A stretch of DNA of 64,000 bases from an uncultured bacterium (GCA_947383005.1 CANDBT010000007.1:1-64000); one strand, 5' to 3'; shown: positions 17,578 through 27,152, counted from the first letter of the stretch. Notes: generated by a model not told the origin, from the letters alone. Numbers and translations are program-made.

Positions 17578-18715
17578 CACAGTTCACCAACCGATAGGTT
17601 CTGGTTCCAAGACCAATCTCTTCCCCGTGCTCCAGAACGTGAATGGCGTTCCGGGATTCCATCCGCTCAATCAGGGACGCGGTATCATCCTTTGAGGCAT
17701 AGATTAGATCCACACACGCCTGGTCAAGAGCCACCGGGTCCGTGGAGGCAAGAATCCCAATATCATGCATATCTGGTTCAGACGGATTTCCATCACAGTC
17801 ACAGTCAATGGACAGCCGGTTCATAACACTGATATATAAAATATTTCCGTCCAGGGCGTCCACCACGGATTTTCCCGCCTCAGCCATGCTTTCCGTAAAT
17901 GGGTCCTGTTCGCCGCCCCACGGACTGGTACGGCTTGCCCCGGCTGTGTGGATCAGGCATTTCCCTTCCTGGGAGCCAAGGCCAATGGATATATTTTTGA
18001 TGGCGCCGCCAAAGCCTGCCATGGCATGTCCCTTAAAATGGGAAAGCACCAGGTATCCGTCATATTCCGGGAAATGGGCGCCCACCAGATTCTCCGTAAG
18101 ACGTGTTCCCCCTTCCACCGGCAATGACACGGAACCGTTCTCATCCATAACGACAAAATCAGCAATCGCCGTAAATCCATGATCCTCTGCCACCTGGTAG
18201 TGCATGGCCGTGCCGGAGCGCTGTCCGCCGTAAGCCGTATTATTCTCAACAATCGTGCCATTTACCTGACGGACCAGCTCCGCAATCAGAGCCGGGTCCA
18301 GGTAGTTGCTTGCCGGAGGCTCGCCGGTGGACAGCTTCACAGCAATCTTGTCACCAATAAGCTCCGTGCCAAGAGCCGCGTATATATCCACCAGGGCCTG
18401 AGAACTGATATCAGATGTGAAATACACAGCCGATTCCCCGCCTTTATCCTGATGTTCCAACGCCGAAAGCCCAATCACCTCGCCGCCGTTGGTCCGGACA
18501 CTCTCTGCTGTAACAGTCTCCCCATTCTCCTCTGCCTCTACACTCTCCTCTGGAGCTGCTTCCGTACCCGAAACGTTTTTTGCCTCACTCACAGACTCTG
18601 ACTGCATGGCTTCTGTCTGACTCACAAGAGTCTCCTGTGTCTGGCTGCCGCAGCCCGCTAATAACCCGGAAACCAGAAATACCGCCGCGCCTTTGCTTAT
18701 GATTTTAAATTTCAT
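17570..18715 (-). CDS. DUF362-family lipoprotein
   Basis: 381 residues; lipobox LLAGC after a short signal peptide. The mature protein is a DUF362 domain (AVKLSTGEPPASNYL, LSHFKGHAMAGFGGAIKNIS, GNILYISVMN). In other bacteria this domain is often fused to ferredoxin modules and annotated as an iron-sulfur protein. No ferredoxin cysteine clusters are present here, although an isolated CDCDGNPSEPD segment could bind metal. Coupled to the downstream ArsP-type permease. Function unknown. Confidence 0.8.
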   Translation of the reverse strand: MKFKIISKGAAVFLVSGLLAGCGSQTQETLVSQTEAMQSESVSEAKNVSGTEAAPEESVEAEENGETVTAESVRTNGGEVIGLSALEHQDKGGESAVYFTSDISSQALVDIYAALGTELIGDKIAVKLSTGEPPASNYLDPALIAELVRQVNGTIVENNTAYGGQRSGTAMHYQVAEDHGFTAIADFVVMDENGSVSLPVEGGTRLTENLVGAHFPEYDGYLVLSHFKGHAMAGFGGAIKNISIGLGSQEGKCLIHTAGASRTSPWGGEQDPFTESMAEAGKSVVDALDGNILYISVMNRLSIDCDCDGNPSEPDMHDIGILASTDPVALDQACVDLIYASKDDTASLIERMESRNAIHVLEHGEEIGLGTRTYRLVNCDD

Positions 18716-18773
18716 CTCCTGTTGTCTCCCTTCTCTTAATCCCCTGCTGTCTCAAACTCTTGTCTGTGGATTC

Positions 18774-19223
18774 TCAAATGCCTTTTCCCAGCTTATCCGC
18801 CTCGCCTTTGTTTGTGGCCATCCCACCGTACTCCATACCATAAAGCGCCGCAAAACGTTTCATGGTATATTCTCCGGCCTCCATCATCCACTTCTCCGGT
18901 GACGCGCCCTGGAATAAAAAGTAAAGGGTCCTTCCCGAAAGCTCCCCGTATTCCATCAGGCCATAAAACCGGTCCAGTACATTCCGCACAGAGCCGCAGA
19001 TATTGTGCCAGTACAGCGGGGAACCGACTACGATCACATGGGCTTCCTTCATCTTTGCGATCACCTGGTTCAGCTGGTCGTCCTCAAAAGCCTGTCCATA
19101 ACTTCCAATCCGGTACTCAGTCAGATTCAGCGTCTCATACTCCTTCCCTTTCAGAAGCGCGGCTGCCAGAGCCGCTGTATTTCCGTTCTTGTTGGGACTT
19201 CCGTTGATAAATAAAATACTCAT
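18774..19223 (-). CDS. Cytoplasmic flavodoxin-fold NAD(P)H-dependent reductase
   Basis: 149 residues without a signal peptide. The N-terminal FMN-binding loop FINGSPNKNGNTAALA and the segment VVGSPLYWHNICGSVRNVLDR are hallmarks of the flavodoxin-like FMN reductase/quinone reductase family. It is shorter than typical members (~180-200), ending soon after the last strand. It is encoded between an exported hydrolase and the DUF362 lipoprotein, so it could feed electrons or detoxify quinones inside the cell while its neighbours act outside. Confidence 0.8.
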   Translation of the reverse strand: MSILFINGSPNKNGNTAALAAALLKGKEYETLNLTEYRIGSYGQAFEDDQLNQVIAKMKEAHVIVVGSPLYWHNICGSVRNVLDRFYGLMEYGELSGRTLYFLFQGASPEKWMMEAGEYTMKRFAALYGMEYGGMATNKGEADKLGKGI

Positions 19224-19275
19224 TTCGATTTTTCCTCTCTTTCTGTCTCTGTCAAAAGATAACGAATGCCTGGTG

Positions 19276-20484
19276 TTAGTTCAGCCCTCTCTCTGCCAGC
19301 CAGGCTTCAATATGGTCCGCAATCTCCTGATTATTCATTTCCTGAAACATGAAATGGCTGTTGCCCGTGATTCCCTCCTGGGGCAGATCTACAACCGTAC
19401 AGTCTCCGCCGTCCGCGTTATAGGCTTCGGCAAAAGCAAAGGCCGCGTCCTTTACATTTTTCCAGAACTGGGAGGAATGGATATCCTCCGGTCCGTTCTC
19501 AATGTAGTCGCCGAAGTAAACGGCAATGGGGATTTTCGCATCCAAAAGTCTCTGGTAATATTCCGAGCCGATCTCCGGAGTTCCGCCTGGCTCAATAGCC
19601 ACAATCGCTGATATGTTCTCTACCGGGGTAGCCCACCCCACCCTGCTTCCCTGGGAATGGGTAATGTAGATGGCCTTGTTTCCCGTCATCTCATAAACAT
19701 CTTCCATCACCTGGCCAAGGGCCTGGCCGTCCATTCCCTCATCATAGGAACCGGTGTTGGGCGTCATCTGGCGGAAAAACTGATCCTGGGCCTCATCTCC
19801 CTCCGGGAACTGGGAACCCTCATACCGTTCCGGCGCCACCCGCCCGATCCTAAAATGGGTGTACCACGCCTGGTCGCCCGGCATATATTCCTTGGAATCC
19901 TCACTCCAGGTATCAATGCCGTCCGTAGTCATGGCTGCTGTGGAACCTGCTTCTCCCCGTCTGGGCTGGTCCACCAGAAACGCGCTGTGCCCTTTTTTCA
20001 GGAATATGTCCGACCAGCCCTCTCTCCCGTCAGGCGTAGTCATCCAGCCCATCCTGGACTGTCCATAGCCATGAAGATAGACAATGGGGTTTCCATTATC
20101 ATTGACCGGAATCTGATAAAGCACATTGGCATGGTCTACATGGGCGGTATTCCCTGCCCTGGTGGAATCCTGCCAGTTCTGGGTCTCATCATACTCTCCC
20201 TCAACCGGCTCCGTAACCGTGCCGCCGGAAGAAAACATCCCCTGCTTTGCGATAGCCAGCGCGCCCTCCGGCGCCAAAGGCACATCCGTCTCCCCGGCTT
20301 CCTCTAAAGCTGTAGTTTCCGCTTCGGTTGTTTCCGGAGCTGTCGTTTCAGAAGACTGTGTCGTCTCTGGAGCCGCTGTCGCTGCTGTCGTGGCCGCCTG
20401 GGAACCGTTGCCCCCACAGCCGGTCATAAGGACCATCCCTGCCGCAGCCATAGCTGCCATTCTCATTAACGTTTGTTTTCTCAT
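19276..20484 (-). CDS. Alpha/beta-hydrolase lipoprotein with Thr/Glu-rich linker
   Basis: 402 residues; lipobox LMTGC, then a long Thr/Ala/Glu spacer (~residues 30-70) that would hold the enzyme away from the membrane. The catalytic core has YLHGYGQSRMGW (oxyanion strand), the nucleophile elbow ITHSQGSRVGW and a late histidine (GNSHFMFQEMNN). It resembles bacterial esterases of the PHB-depolymerase-like or Drp35-like type. Transcribed from R5. Substrate unknown; probably a surface esterase acting in the same pathway as the other lipoprotein hydrolases. Confidence 0.8.
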   Translation of the reverse strand: MRKQTLMRMAAMAAAGMVLMTGCGGNGSQAATTAATAAPETTQSSETTAPETTEAETTALEEAGETDVPLAPEGALAIAKQGMFSSGGTVTEPVEGEYDETQNWQDSTRAGNTAHVDHANVLYQIPVNDNGNPIVYLHGYGQSRMGWMTTPDGREGWSDIFLKKGHSAFLVDQPRRGEAGSTAAMTTDGIDTWSEDSKEYMPGDQAWYTHFRIGRVAPERYEGSQFPEGDEAQDQFFRQMTPNTGSYDEGMDGQALGQVMEDVYEMTGNKAIYITHSQGSRVGWATPVENISAIVAIEPGGTPEIGSEYYQRLLDAKIPIAVYFGDYIENGPEDIHSSQFWKNVKDAAFAFAEAYNADGGDCTVVDLPQEGITGNSHFMFQEMNNQEIADHIEAWLAERGLN

Positions 20485-20551
20485 AGTCTTATATCCTCTC
20501 TCTTAAATTATTTGTGATACCGGAGCAGAAGGGCCGAAAATCAGCAGATTC

Positions 20552-20606
20552 ATTATAACCACTCTCTGCCACACACAGAAGTCACTTTTTGTTACCCTGT
20601 ATCAAC
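20552..20606 (-). promoter_or_regulatory. Shared redox-island promoter box R5
   Basis: Minus-strand GGGTAACAAAAAGT, GACTTCT (20583-20577), exactly 19 nt, TATAAT (20557-20552). It lies 68 nt upstream of the hydrolase lipoprotein at 20484. It is most like R4 (both have TAAC and GTGACTTCT). Confidence 0.65.
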
Positions 20607-20621
20607 CGAAAGGTATCTGCT

Positions 20622-22655
20622 TTATTGATCTGTGTTCTCTTCCCAAAACGCCACAGCCCGGTTGATCCATCCCTCCGCCACGGTTCCTTCCCCCAGGCCA
20701 AAGCCATGAGAAAGGCCGTCAAAAACTTCAATCTCCCCGGCAGTCCCATTGGCCCTGATCCCCCTGATCCGGCGCTCCATGGTTCTGTACGAAGCGATTC
20801 CGTCATTGACGCCTACACATGCATAGGTGGGAGGCTCGTTCCCATATACTTCCGACAGCCCCGTATACTGCATGATCACCGCCCCCGGAGCCGGATACTC
20901 CTTCTCCCCAAAAGCGGCCGTTCCATAGGAACCAAGCCATGCCGCCATTCTCGCCCCCGCAGAGCCTCCCCACAGGGAATACCCTTCCCTGTGAACCTGA
21001 AACTCTTCTGCGTGCTCCTGAATAAAAGCGACTGCCCTGGCCAGATCCTCACAGGCGGTCTGGGCGCCGGGGCGGTAGATCAGCGCAAAAGCGTGATACC
21101 CCTGCTTCGCCAGCTCCTGCATATGGGGAAAGCTGTCGTGCATGGCAGCCACATACATAAAACCGCCGCCTGCATTTACCACCGCAAACTTCTCACCGGG
21201 ATCGCCCCGAAAGTAAAACAGCCCCGTATCCTCCTTGGAAGGATCCTTTTTCTTTTCCTCATCTGTATAAATATCATAAAAAATCTTCTCACCCCTCTGT
21301 ACCCTGGCTTTCATCTCATTCACAATGGAGACCGTCCGCTCTGGATTCACATGGCTGTACCACACAAGGCGGTTTCCCGCCTCCTTAAGAGTCAACGTCC
21401 CCTCTAATCCTAAATCTACCGGAAATACCAGTCTGCCAAAGCCTTCAAATGCCGGATCATCTATCACATCCTGTATCCTTGTTTCAGGCGTAAACAGTTC
21501 CATTCCCTCCTCGCCTGCTGTTTCCAACGCCCCGCCGGACGGAAAGATTCCTTCCAGCCACTGCGCGTAATCCTCCACCCAGCCGCCGTCAGAGCCAAAC
21601 CCATGGGGCCAGTTGTTCAGCACGATTCTTCCTGTGTCTATCCCCATAGTTTTGATCACCTCATACTGTTCCTCAAACTGGGTGTAAAAAGGGTCTTCCG
21701 TGCCATAGACGTAAAAGGTGGGAGGCAGTTCCCCTTTGGAAAGCCAGTCCGGGTCCATATTGCCCACGCTTAATCTTCCGTAAAAGGAATAGATCATTCC
21801 CGCTGCCGAAGTGTGGGCCGGGATGTCGTCCAGTTCATCCGGAATATAATCAGCATCCAGCTTAGTCCCATCCACCATTTCATCGTAGTGCATGAGAAAT
21901 TCCCCTGCCTGGATTCCCCCGGCTGAAAAGCCCATGACCGCGATATTATCCGGGGCAATCCCGTACACGTCCGCATATTTGCGGATGAACCGGACTGCTC
22001 TGGCAACATCCAGCGCCCCTTCCTCCTGGGTGTAAGGCCGCAGCCGGTAATCCACAAGAAAGGTTTGGAATCCATATTCCCTCAAAGCCGCTGCCGTTGG
22101 CAGGGAATCCGTATAATTGCCCCGAAACTGATAAGCCCCGCCTGCCATCAGGACAACGGCCCCTTTGGGCTTCACTCCGTCCCTGACCGGAATCGCCGTC
22201 ACGTAAGGCCGGAAATTCCACTCATCAAAATATCCGTCCATGTCCTCTGTAAACCTGGTCACTGCCGGTACATTTCCCTCCTCCCAGAGATAGAGAGCCT
22301 GGATTTTGGCAGGGTTTGGGACTGTATTCAGGACGGTTTCGTTTCCCTTAGGCTTTGGCGTCTTCTTAAGCATATCCTCTCTGGACCAGTCGCTGATACG
22401 GCCGCTTCCATAATCGTACTCCATTGGGAAATCCTCCGGTGTGGCCACGGTGTCGGCTGATGTCCCTTCGCGGACTTCCCGGCTGCTCTTTATATCCTGC
22501 ACCGAAATTTCACTCCTTTCTGCATTGACCGCTTCCTCCACTGTCTGGATTCCCTGTTCCAGTTCGCTGACAGAGTTGACGTCTGCTTTTCCTCTGCAGG
22601 CTGTAAAAACTGCCATGCACATACCAAGCAGCGCCGCTGCTTTTATCCGTTTCAT
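20622..22655 (-). CDS. Lipoprotein with two tandem alpha/beta-hydrolase domains
   Basis: 677 residues; lipobox FTAC. Domain 1 (~130-390) has the GGAYQFRG oxyanion segment, nucleophile elbow GFSAGG, acid loop YGTEDPF and histidine NNWPHGFG. Domain 2 (~450-675) has GGGFMYVA, elbow GGSAGA and LSHGFGLG. Both look catalytically complete and are related to the acetyl-xylan-esterase/BD-FAE-like family. Duplication within one exported chain may give two specificities, such as deacetylation and de-feruloylation. Transcribed from R2, divergent in function but not in direction from the adjacent two-component genes. Confidence 0.83.
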   Translation of the reverse strand: MKRIKAAALLGMCMAVFTACRGKADVNSVSELEQGIQTVEEAVNAERSEISVQDIKSSREVREGTSADTVATPEDFPMEYDYGSGRISDWSREDMLKKTPKPKGNETVLNTVPNPAKIQALYLWEEGNVPAVTRFTEDMDGYFDEWNFRPYVTAIPVRDGVKPKGAVVLMAGGAYQFRGNYTDSLPTAAALREYGFQTFLVDYRLRPYTQEEGALDVARAVRFIRKYADVYGIAPDNIAVMGFSAGGIQAGEFLMHYDEMVDGTKLDADYIPDELDDIPAHTSAAGMIYSFYGRLSVGNMDPDWLSKGELPPTFYVYGTEDPFYTQFEEQYEVIKTMGIDTGRIVLNNWPHGFGSDGGWVEDYAQWLEGIFPSGGALETAGEEGMELFTPETRIQDVIDDPAFEGFGRLVFPVDLGLEGTLTLKEAGNRLVWYSHVNPERTVSIVNEMKARVQRGEKIFYDIYTDEEKKKDPSKEDTGLFYFRGDPGEKFAVVNAGGGFMYVAAMHDSFPHMQELAKQGYHAFALIYRPGAQTACEDLARAVAFIQEHAEEFQVHREGYSLWGGSAGARMAAWLGSYGTAAFGEKEYPAPGAVIMQYTGLSEVYGNEPPTYACVGVNDGIASYRTMERRIRGIRANGTAGEIEVFDGLSHGFGLGEGTVAEGWINRAVAFWEENTDQ

Positions 22656-22693
22656 TATAAGCCACCTGTTTCTTAATTGTTTTTATGTATTTC

Positions 22694-22748
22694 ATCATAA
22701 CAAAATCGAAACCTCCAAAGAAGTCTCGATTTGTTCATCAGTTTATAC
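22694..22748 (-). promoter_or_regulatory. Shared redox-island promoter box R2
   Basis: Minus-strand GTATAAACTGATGAAC, GACTTCT (22725-22719), exactly 19 nt, TATGAT (22699-22694). An inverted repeat (ATCGAGAC and GTTTCGAT) spans the box and the spacer. It lies 39 nt upstream of the tandem hydrolase start. It is nearly the same as R1 over 55 nt. Confidence 0.7.
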
Positions 22749-22769
22749 CCAAAAGTGTTATGTTGTTCT

Positions 22770-23468
22770 TCAGATATTGATCTTAAACCGGTATCCCACG
22801 CCCCACACCGTTTCAATCATTTTGGGACTGGCCGAATTCCGCTCCAGTTTCTGCCTCAGACGGTTGATATGTACGGTGACCGTATCCGTAGCCCCCACAG
22901 AATCCATCCCCCAGATCCGGTTAAAGAGTGTTTCTTTTGAAAAAGCAATATTCGGGTTCTGGGCCATGAGCAGAAGAAGCTCAAACTCCTTATTGGCCAA
23001 TGCAATCTCTTCCTCCCCCAAAAACACCCTTCTTTCTTCCGGCAGGATTTTCAGATTTCCCATAAGCAGCTGTGTCGGCTTACGCCCCTCTTTTCGTTCC
23101 AGAAGGCGCTGGTGAATCATAATGTGGGAGCGCACTCTGGCCACCAGCTCCGCCGGGCTGAAGGGTTTTACCATATAGTCGTCCGCTCCCAGCCCCAGTC
23201 CCCGGATCTTATCTACATCTTCCCTGCGGGCCGTCACCATGATGATGGGCAGATCCTGATTCCTGCGAAGCTCCCTGCAGATCTCAAACCCGTTTTTCCC
23301 CGGAAGCATTACATCCAGGACAACCGTGCCATACTCTTCCGTCTGCGCTTTTTGGAGTCCTGTCGTCCCGTCCAGCGCAATTTCCACCTGAAAGCCCCCT
23401 GCTTCCAGATAATCCCTCTCCAGCTCCGCAATAAGTTCGTCATCCTCAATGATCAGTACTTTCTCCAA
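22770..23468 (-). CDS. OmpR-family response regulator
   Basis: 232 residues. The best start is TTG 23468, placed 9 nt after AGGAGG; an upstream GTG has no ribosome site. The receiver domain has the acidic pocket (EDD, residues 8-10), phosphorylation Asp52 (VLDVMLPG) and the conserved Lys in MVKPFSP. The winged helix ends GVGYRFKI. The gene overlaps the end of the histidine kinase gene upstream by 23 nt. Its likely targets are the 11-bp-phased repeats, one set of which lies in front of this operon (25169-25196). Confidence 0.92.
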   Translation of the reverse strand: MEKVLIIEDDELIAELERDYLEAGGFQVEIALDGTTGLQKAQTEEYGTVVLDVMLPGKNGFEICRELRRNQDLPIIMVTARREDVDKIRGLGLGADDYMVKPFSPAELVARVRSHIMIHQRLLERKEGRKPTQLLMGNLKILPEERRVFLGEEEIALANKEFELLLLMAQNPNIAFSKETLFNRIWGMDSVGATDTVTVHINRLRQKLERNSASPKMIETVWGVGYRFKINI

Positions 23469-24993
23469 AATCAGAAGCCTCCTTCCCACTTATCTTCTGT
23501 CCCCTTTCAGCCATTGCCGGCAGCTCCATAATAATGGCAAGGCCTTTCCTGTTTTCTGCCCTTACCTCCCCTTTGTGGGCCGTGATGATCTCTTTCACTA
23601 CCGCAAGGCCAATGCCGCTTCCCCTGCCAGACTGGCTTCTTGCTTCATCGGTACGATAAAACATGTCAAACAGCCTTGGCAGGCACTCCTCGAAAACTCC
23701 CGGCCCGTCATCCTGAAATTCGATCCGTATTCTGTCCTGCTGTTGTTTTTTAGAAATCCGTATCCATACTTTTGACGGAATATTCGTCCGGTAACGGATG
23801 GTGTTGGTAAACAGATTATCAACAACCCGTTTCATTTCACTGCCGTCAAACAACAGCGGATACGCCCTGTCCGGGGCCTCCAGACAGATCTCCACATGGT
23901 TCTGCCCTGCCTCCTCTTTATAGGCGGACAGATACTGTTCAAAAAACACCTTCAGGTCTCCCCGCTCCATATGGTATTTGGCCTGTCCGTTTTCCAGGCG
24001 GTTATAGTCAGACAGGCTGTTCACCAGCCGTTCCAGATCCCCGGCACGTCTTTTTATGGCTTTTAAATAACGCTCCTCCTTCTGCGGGGTATCGGCGATC
24101 CCCTCGATCAGGCCGTCCACATATCCTCCTATGGAAGTAAGAGGCGTCCTTAAATCATGAGAGACCCCATTGATCATCTCCTTGCGCCGGTTCTCATTTT
24201 CCACCCGCTGTCTTACCGACTCTTTCAGATAGGCTCTCATCTTCTCAAAATCCTGGCACACCTGGTAGAATTCATCGTTTTTATGGTAATCAATCTCTAC
24301 ATCCAGATTGCCTTCCCGAATCTGCCTGGTTCCCTGGCTCAATTTTTTCAAAGGCACCAGGACGCTTTTTGACACCCACCAGGACAAAATCCCATTGACC
24401 ATCATGGTTATCCCCAAAAAGACAGCCAAAAGAATCCCTACATATTTTACTATGTAAGTTTGAAAATAGGACTCTACCTGACATCTCTCCCGGCCGTTGT
24501 TGACGGCGATAATGGAAAATTCTTTTTCCTCGTGGACAAAGGTATTTTTGAGTACGGAGGCATGGTCCAGGCTGGCAGTCAGGCTTTTGGCTGTAAAAAG
24601 AGCATCTCCTGCCGTCTTTACGGCGATTTCCATGTCCCTGTCCGAAATATTTGAGTAAAGGACGGTTCCGTTTTTACTTACCTGAAAATAATACCCCATC
24701 TTTGTCAGCTTCTTTTCCAGATAATACATGGTGTCGCTTTGACGTATCTCCCCCGCCGCCCTGTCCCGTTCTGCCCGGTCTCCCCAGTTGATTTCCCAAA
24801 GTTCCTTCTGATAGGTATAGATCAAGCTCTGGGCAGACTGGATTCCGTTTTCATCCTGGTACATGGCTTCAATGGAATGCCAGTAGTTTCCTATAAGGCT
24901 GCACCTTCCCAAAAGCACTGCCGCCATGGTGACGGCAAGGGGAATCACCAACATCAGGATATTGGACAGCCTGATTTTGTTTTTTATTGTCAT
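23446..24993 (-). CDS. Membrane sensor histidine kinase
   Basis: 515 residues from ATG 24993, before a hydrophobic first membrane segment. A ~150-residue extracellular sensor region is followed by a second membrane segment (VGILLAVFLGITMMVNGIL), a HAMP region, the phosphoacceptor motif VSHDLRTPLTS (His near residue 278) and an ATPase domain with the N, G1 (DDGPGVF) and G2 (GRGSGIGLAVVKEI) boxes. It is paired with the response regulator directly downstream. The signal is unknown; location inside the redox island suggests an envelope or redox signal. Confidence 0.9.
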   Translation of the reverse strand: MTIKNKIRLSNILMLVIPLAVTMAAVLLGRCSLIGNYWHSIEAMYQDENGIQSAQSLIYTYQKELWEINWGDRAERDRAAGEIRQSDTMYYLEKKLTKMGYYFQVSKNGTVLYSNISDRDMEIAVKTAGDALFTAKSLTASLDHASVLKNTFVHEEKEFSIIAVNNGRERCQVESYFQTYIVKYVGILLAVFLGITMMVNGILSWWVSKSVLVPLKKLSQGTRQIREGNLDVEIDYHKNDEFYQVCQDFEKMRAYLKESVRQRVENENRRKEMINGVSHDLRTPLTSIGGYVDGLIEGIADTPQKEERYLKAIKRRAGDLERLVNSLSDYNRLENGQAKYHMERGDLKVFFEQYLSAYKEEAGQNHVEICLEAPDRAYPLLFDGSEMKRVVDNLFTNTIRYRTNIPSKVWIRISKKQQQDRIRIEFQDDGPGVFEECLPRLFDMFYRTDEARSQSGRGSGIGLAVVKEIITAHKGEVRAENRKGLAIIMELPAMAERGQKISGKEASDFGESTDH

Positions 24994-25168
24994 TTTGTTC
25001 TCTCTGTTCTCCTGTTTACCCTTTCCTCCTGCCCACAGACAGATATGCTTTCTATCAATAGTCCACAGAAAAGTGCCAGGTGCAGGGCTCATCCCCACAC
25101 CCGGCACCCATGACAGCTTCACAAGAATGGTACTCGGAATCTGTTCTTTTCCATCCTATCAGGAATTC

Positions 25169-25196
25169 CTAACAAACCAATAACAAAAGTCTAAAC
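25169..25196 (-). promoter_or_regulatory. 11-bp-phased operator repeats, site B
   Basis: CTAACA, ATAACA and CTAAAC start at 25169, 25180 and 25191 on the plus strand, 11 nt apart. The site lies upstream of the two-component operon, as expected for autoregulation. The remainder of 24994-25305 holds no gene that I can support. Confidence 0.6.
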
Positions 25197-25305
25197 AATC
25201 AGGAAATTTTTCTCCTGCCCTCCATCGGCCGTGAATCCTTCTTCCGTTGCATATGCGCACAAACTCCTGGGCAGCTTTCACGGTCTGGCGCAGAGCCCCT
25301 GTTTC

Positions 25306-26145
25306 CTACAGCCCGTTTTCGGCAAGCCAGCTGCGGATCTGTTCATCTGTCAGAGAATTCGCTGTAAGACCGGTTCCCACAGTTCCATTCCCCACAGAAG
25401 CCCTGACTCCTGCCATGCTTTCCTCAATCCCGCTGCCCCCGCTGGTACAGAAGGGAAGGATGGTCTTGCCTGACAAGTCATAGGACTCCAAAAATGTGTT
25501 GACCACCATAGGGGTCGTATGCCACCAGATAGGGAAACCCACAAGTATGATGTCGTAATCATTCATATTTTCCACATGGGAAGCCACCGCCGGCCTTGCG
25601 TTCTGATCCAGTTCTCTCCTTGCCTGATCCACCGTGCTCTGATAACCTGACGGGTAAGCCACTGCCGGCCTGATCTCAAACAAATCTCCTCCGGCCACGG
25701 AATGAATCTTCTCTGCCGCTTCCTTTGTTGTCCCTGTCTTGGAAAAATAAGCGGTCAGAACTTTCTTTCCGGCTGTCCCCGGCTGCTGCGCCTGAGCACG
25801 TGTTCCGCCGTATCCGGCAGTTACCGCCATAGTCTGTACCGCACCGTTGACAGTCCATGCCCCGTCCCCATTCACCGTATACCCGTCCGGCGTAGTGGTT
25901 CCCGCGTACATCCATCCTTCCCTGTCAAAAGCGTAGCATTCCGCAATTCCGTCCTTGTTCCCGTCCAGCCACTGCCACTCCACCGCCGATGTAGGAGTCC
26001 CGTAGTACTGCCCGTTTCCCAGATCATACCACCATCTGGAGCTGTTTGCTCCCTGCCCTGTTGTCCATCCCGCCGCAAAAGCAGTGGACGCCATACCAAT
26101 TGTCAGCACACAAATTGCCAGTACCAGTTTCCAAATCCGTTTCAT
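25306..26145 (-). CDS. Secreted cell-wall-binding protein with flavodoxin domain
   Basis: 279 residues. A signal peptide (STAFA) is followed by ~80 residues of aromatic cell-wall-binding repeats (SRWWYDLGNGQYYG, TTPDGYTVNGDGAW). Residues ~125-279 form a flavodoxin domain (TAYFSKTGTTKEAAE, ILVGFPIWWHTTP, LPFCTSGGSGIEES). The wall-binding part is of the same type as the surface proteins at 1-334 and 1501-5181; the flavodoxin part resembles the lipoprotein at 11050. The protein should be a flavoprotein displayed on peptidoglycan. Probably the last gene of the R4 unit. Confidence 0.85.
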   Translation of the reverse strand: MKRIWKLVLAICVLTIGMASTAFAAGWTTGQGANSSRWWYDLGNGQYYGTPTSAVEWQWLDGNKDGIAECYAFDREGWMYAGTTTPDGYTVNGDGAWTVNGAVQTMAVTAGYGGTRAQAQQPGTAGKKVLTAYFSKTGTTKEAAEKIHSVAGGDLFEIRPAVAYPSGYQSTVDQARRELDQNARPAVASHVENMNDYDIILVGFPIWWHTTPMVVNTFLESYDLSGKTILPFCTSGGSGIEESMAGVRASVGNGTVGTGLTANSLTDEQIRSWLAENGL

Positions 26146-26264
26146 TCTGCCATACCTCCTGTACTTTCTGTTTTTCTGTTTTTAGGTACATAGCGCAGCC
26201 AGAGGCCGCCCCCTTCTATCTGCTTTCCTTCTTTCAATTCAAAAGAAACCGCTTTTCCTCCCCT

Positions 26265-27152
26265 TTACCAGTTTTTCTTTTCCTTAGAACTGTCATGCTG
26301 TTTTTTTCTTTCTTCCACCATTTTTACAAACCACTCCACCATCCCCGGATCATAATGGGAAAAGAAAGAACTGGTCTTTGTATCCAGCGCCCCGATCCTC
26401 GCCATATCCTCATCAGTCAGCACAAAGTCAAATACATTGAGATTCTGCTCCATCCTGTCTTTGTGAACAGATTTGGGGAGTACGACAATCCCTCTCTGAA
26501 TATTCCACCGCAGCATCACCTGTGCTGTAGTCTTTCCATATTTTCCGCCGATCTCAGCCAAAACAGGATTCTCAAACAAGCCTCCCCTTCCCTCTCCGAA
26601 AGGCGCCCATGCCTCGGCCTGAACCCCATATTTATCCATCCACTGCTTTGCCTCTGTCTGCTGGTTCAGCACATGGGTCTCTACCTGGTTCACCATAGGC
26701 GGAATCTCTGTGAAAGAAGCAATATCGACCAGACGGTCCGGATAGAAGTTGGAAACGCCGATGGCCCGCAGCCTGCCCTCCTTATACAGATCTTCCAGAG
26801 CCCGGTATGCCCCGTAGTAATCATTAAAAGGCTGGTGCAGCAGCATAAGATCTATGTAATCTACCTGAAGTTTTCTCATGGATTCAAGAAGAGACGCTTT
26901 CGCCGCTTCATAGCCGTAATGTTCCACCCATACCTTACTGGTCAGGAAGATGTCCTCTCTGGGAATCCCGGATTTCTTTATGGCGCTCCCCACCTCTTCC
27001 TCATTAAAATAGCTCTGCGCCGTATCAATGGAACGATACCCTGCCTGAAGGGCGTCCAGAACACACCGCTCACAGTCCTCTTTTGTCACCTGATACACAC
27101 CATAACCCAAAATCGGCATTTTTACGCCATTTCTCAATGTTATAAATTCCAT
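26265..27152 (-). CDS. Aldo-keto reductase
   Basis: 295 residues, full length for the family, with GAGGAGG before ATG. The catalytic tetrad is visible: Asp and Tyr in DTAQSYFNEEEVG, Lys in LTSKVWVEH and His in LLHQPFNDYYG. The NADPH pocket sequence VVLPKSVHKDRMEQN lies near the end. It reduces small aldehydes or ketones with NADPH in the cytoplasm. Three aldo-keto reductases in series here (26265, 27240, 28109) share low identity outside the motifs, which suggests different substrates. Confidence 0.9.
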   Translation of the reverse strand: MEFITLRNGVKMPILGYGVYQVTKEDCERCVLDALQAGYRSIDTAQSYFNEEEVGSAIKKSGIPREDIFLTSKVWVEHYGYEAAKASLLESMRKLQVDYIDLMLLHQPFNDYYGAYRALEDLYKEGRLRAIGVSNFYPDRLVDIASFTEIPPMVNQVETHVLNQQTEAKQWMDKYGVQAEAWAPFGEGRGGLFENPVLAEIGGKYGKTTAQVMLRWNIQRGIVVLPKSVHKDRMEQNLNVFDFVLTDEDMARIGALDTKTSSFFSHYDPGMVEWFVKMVEERKKQHDSSKEKKNW

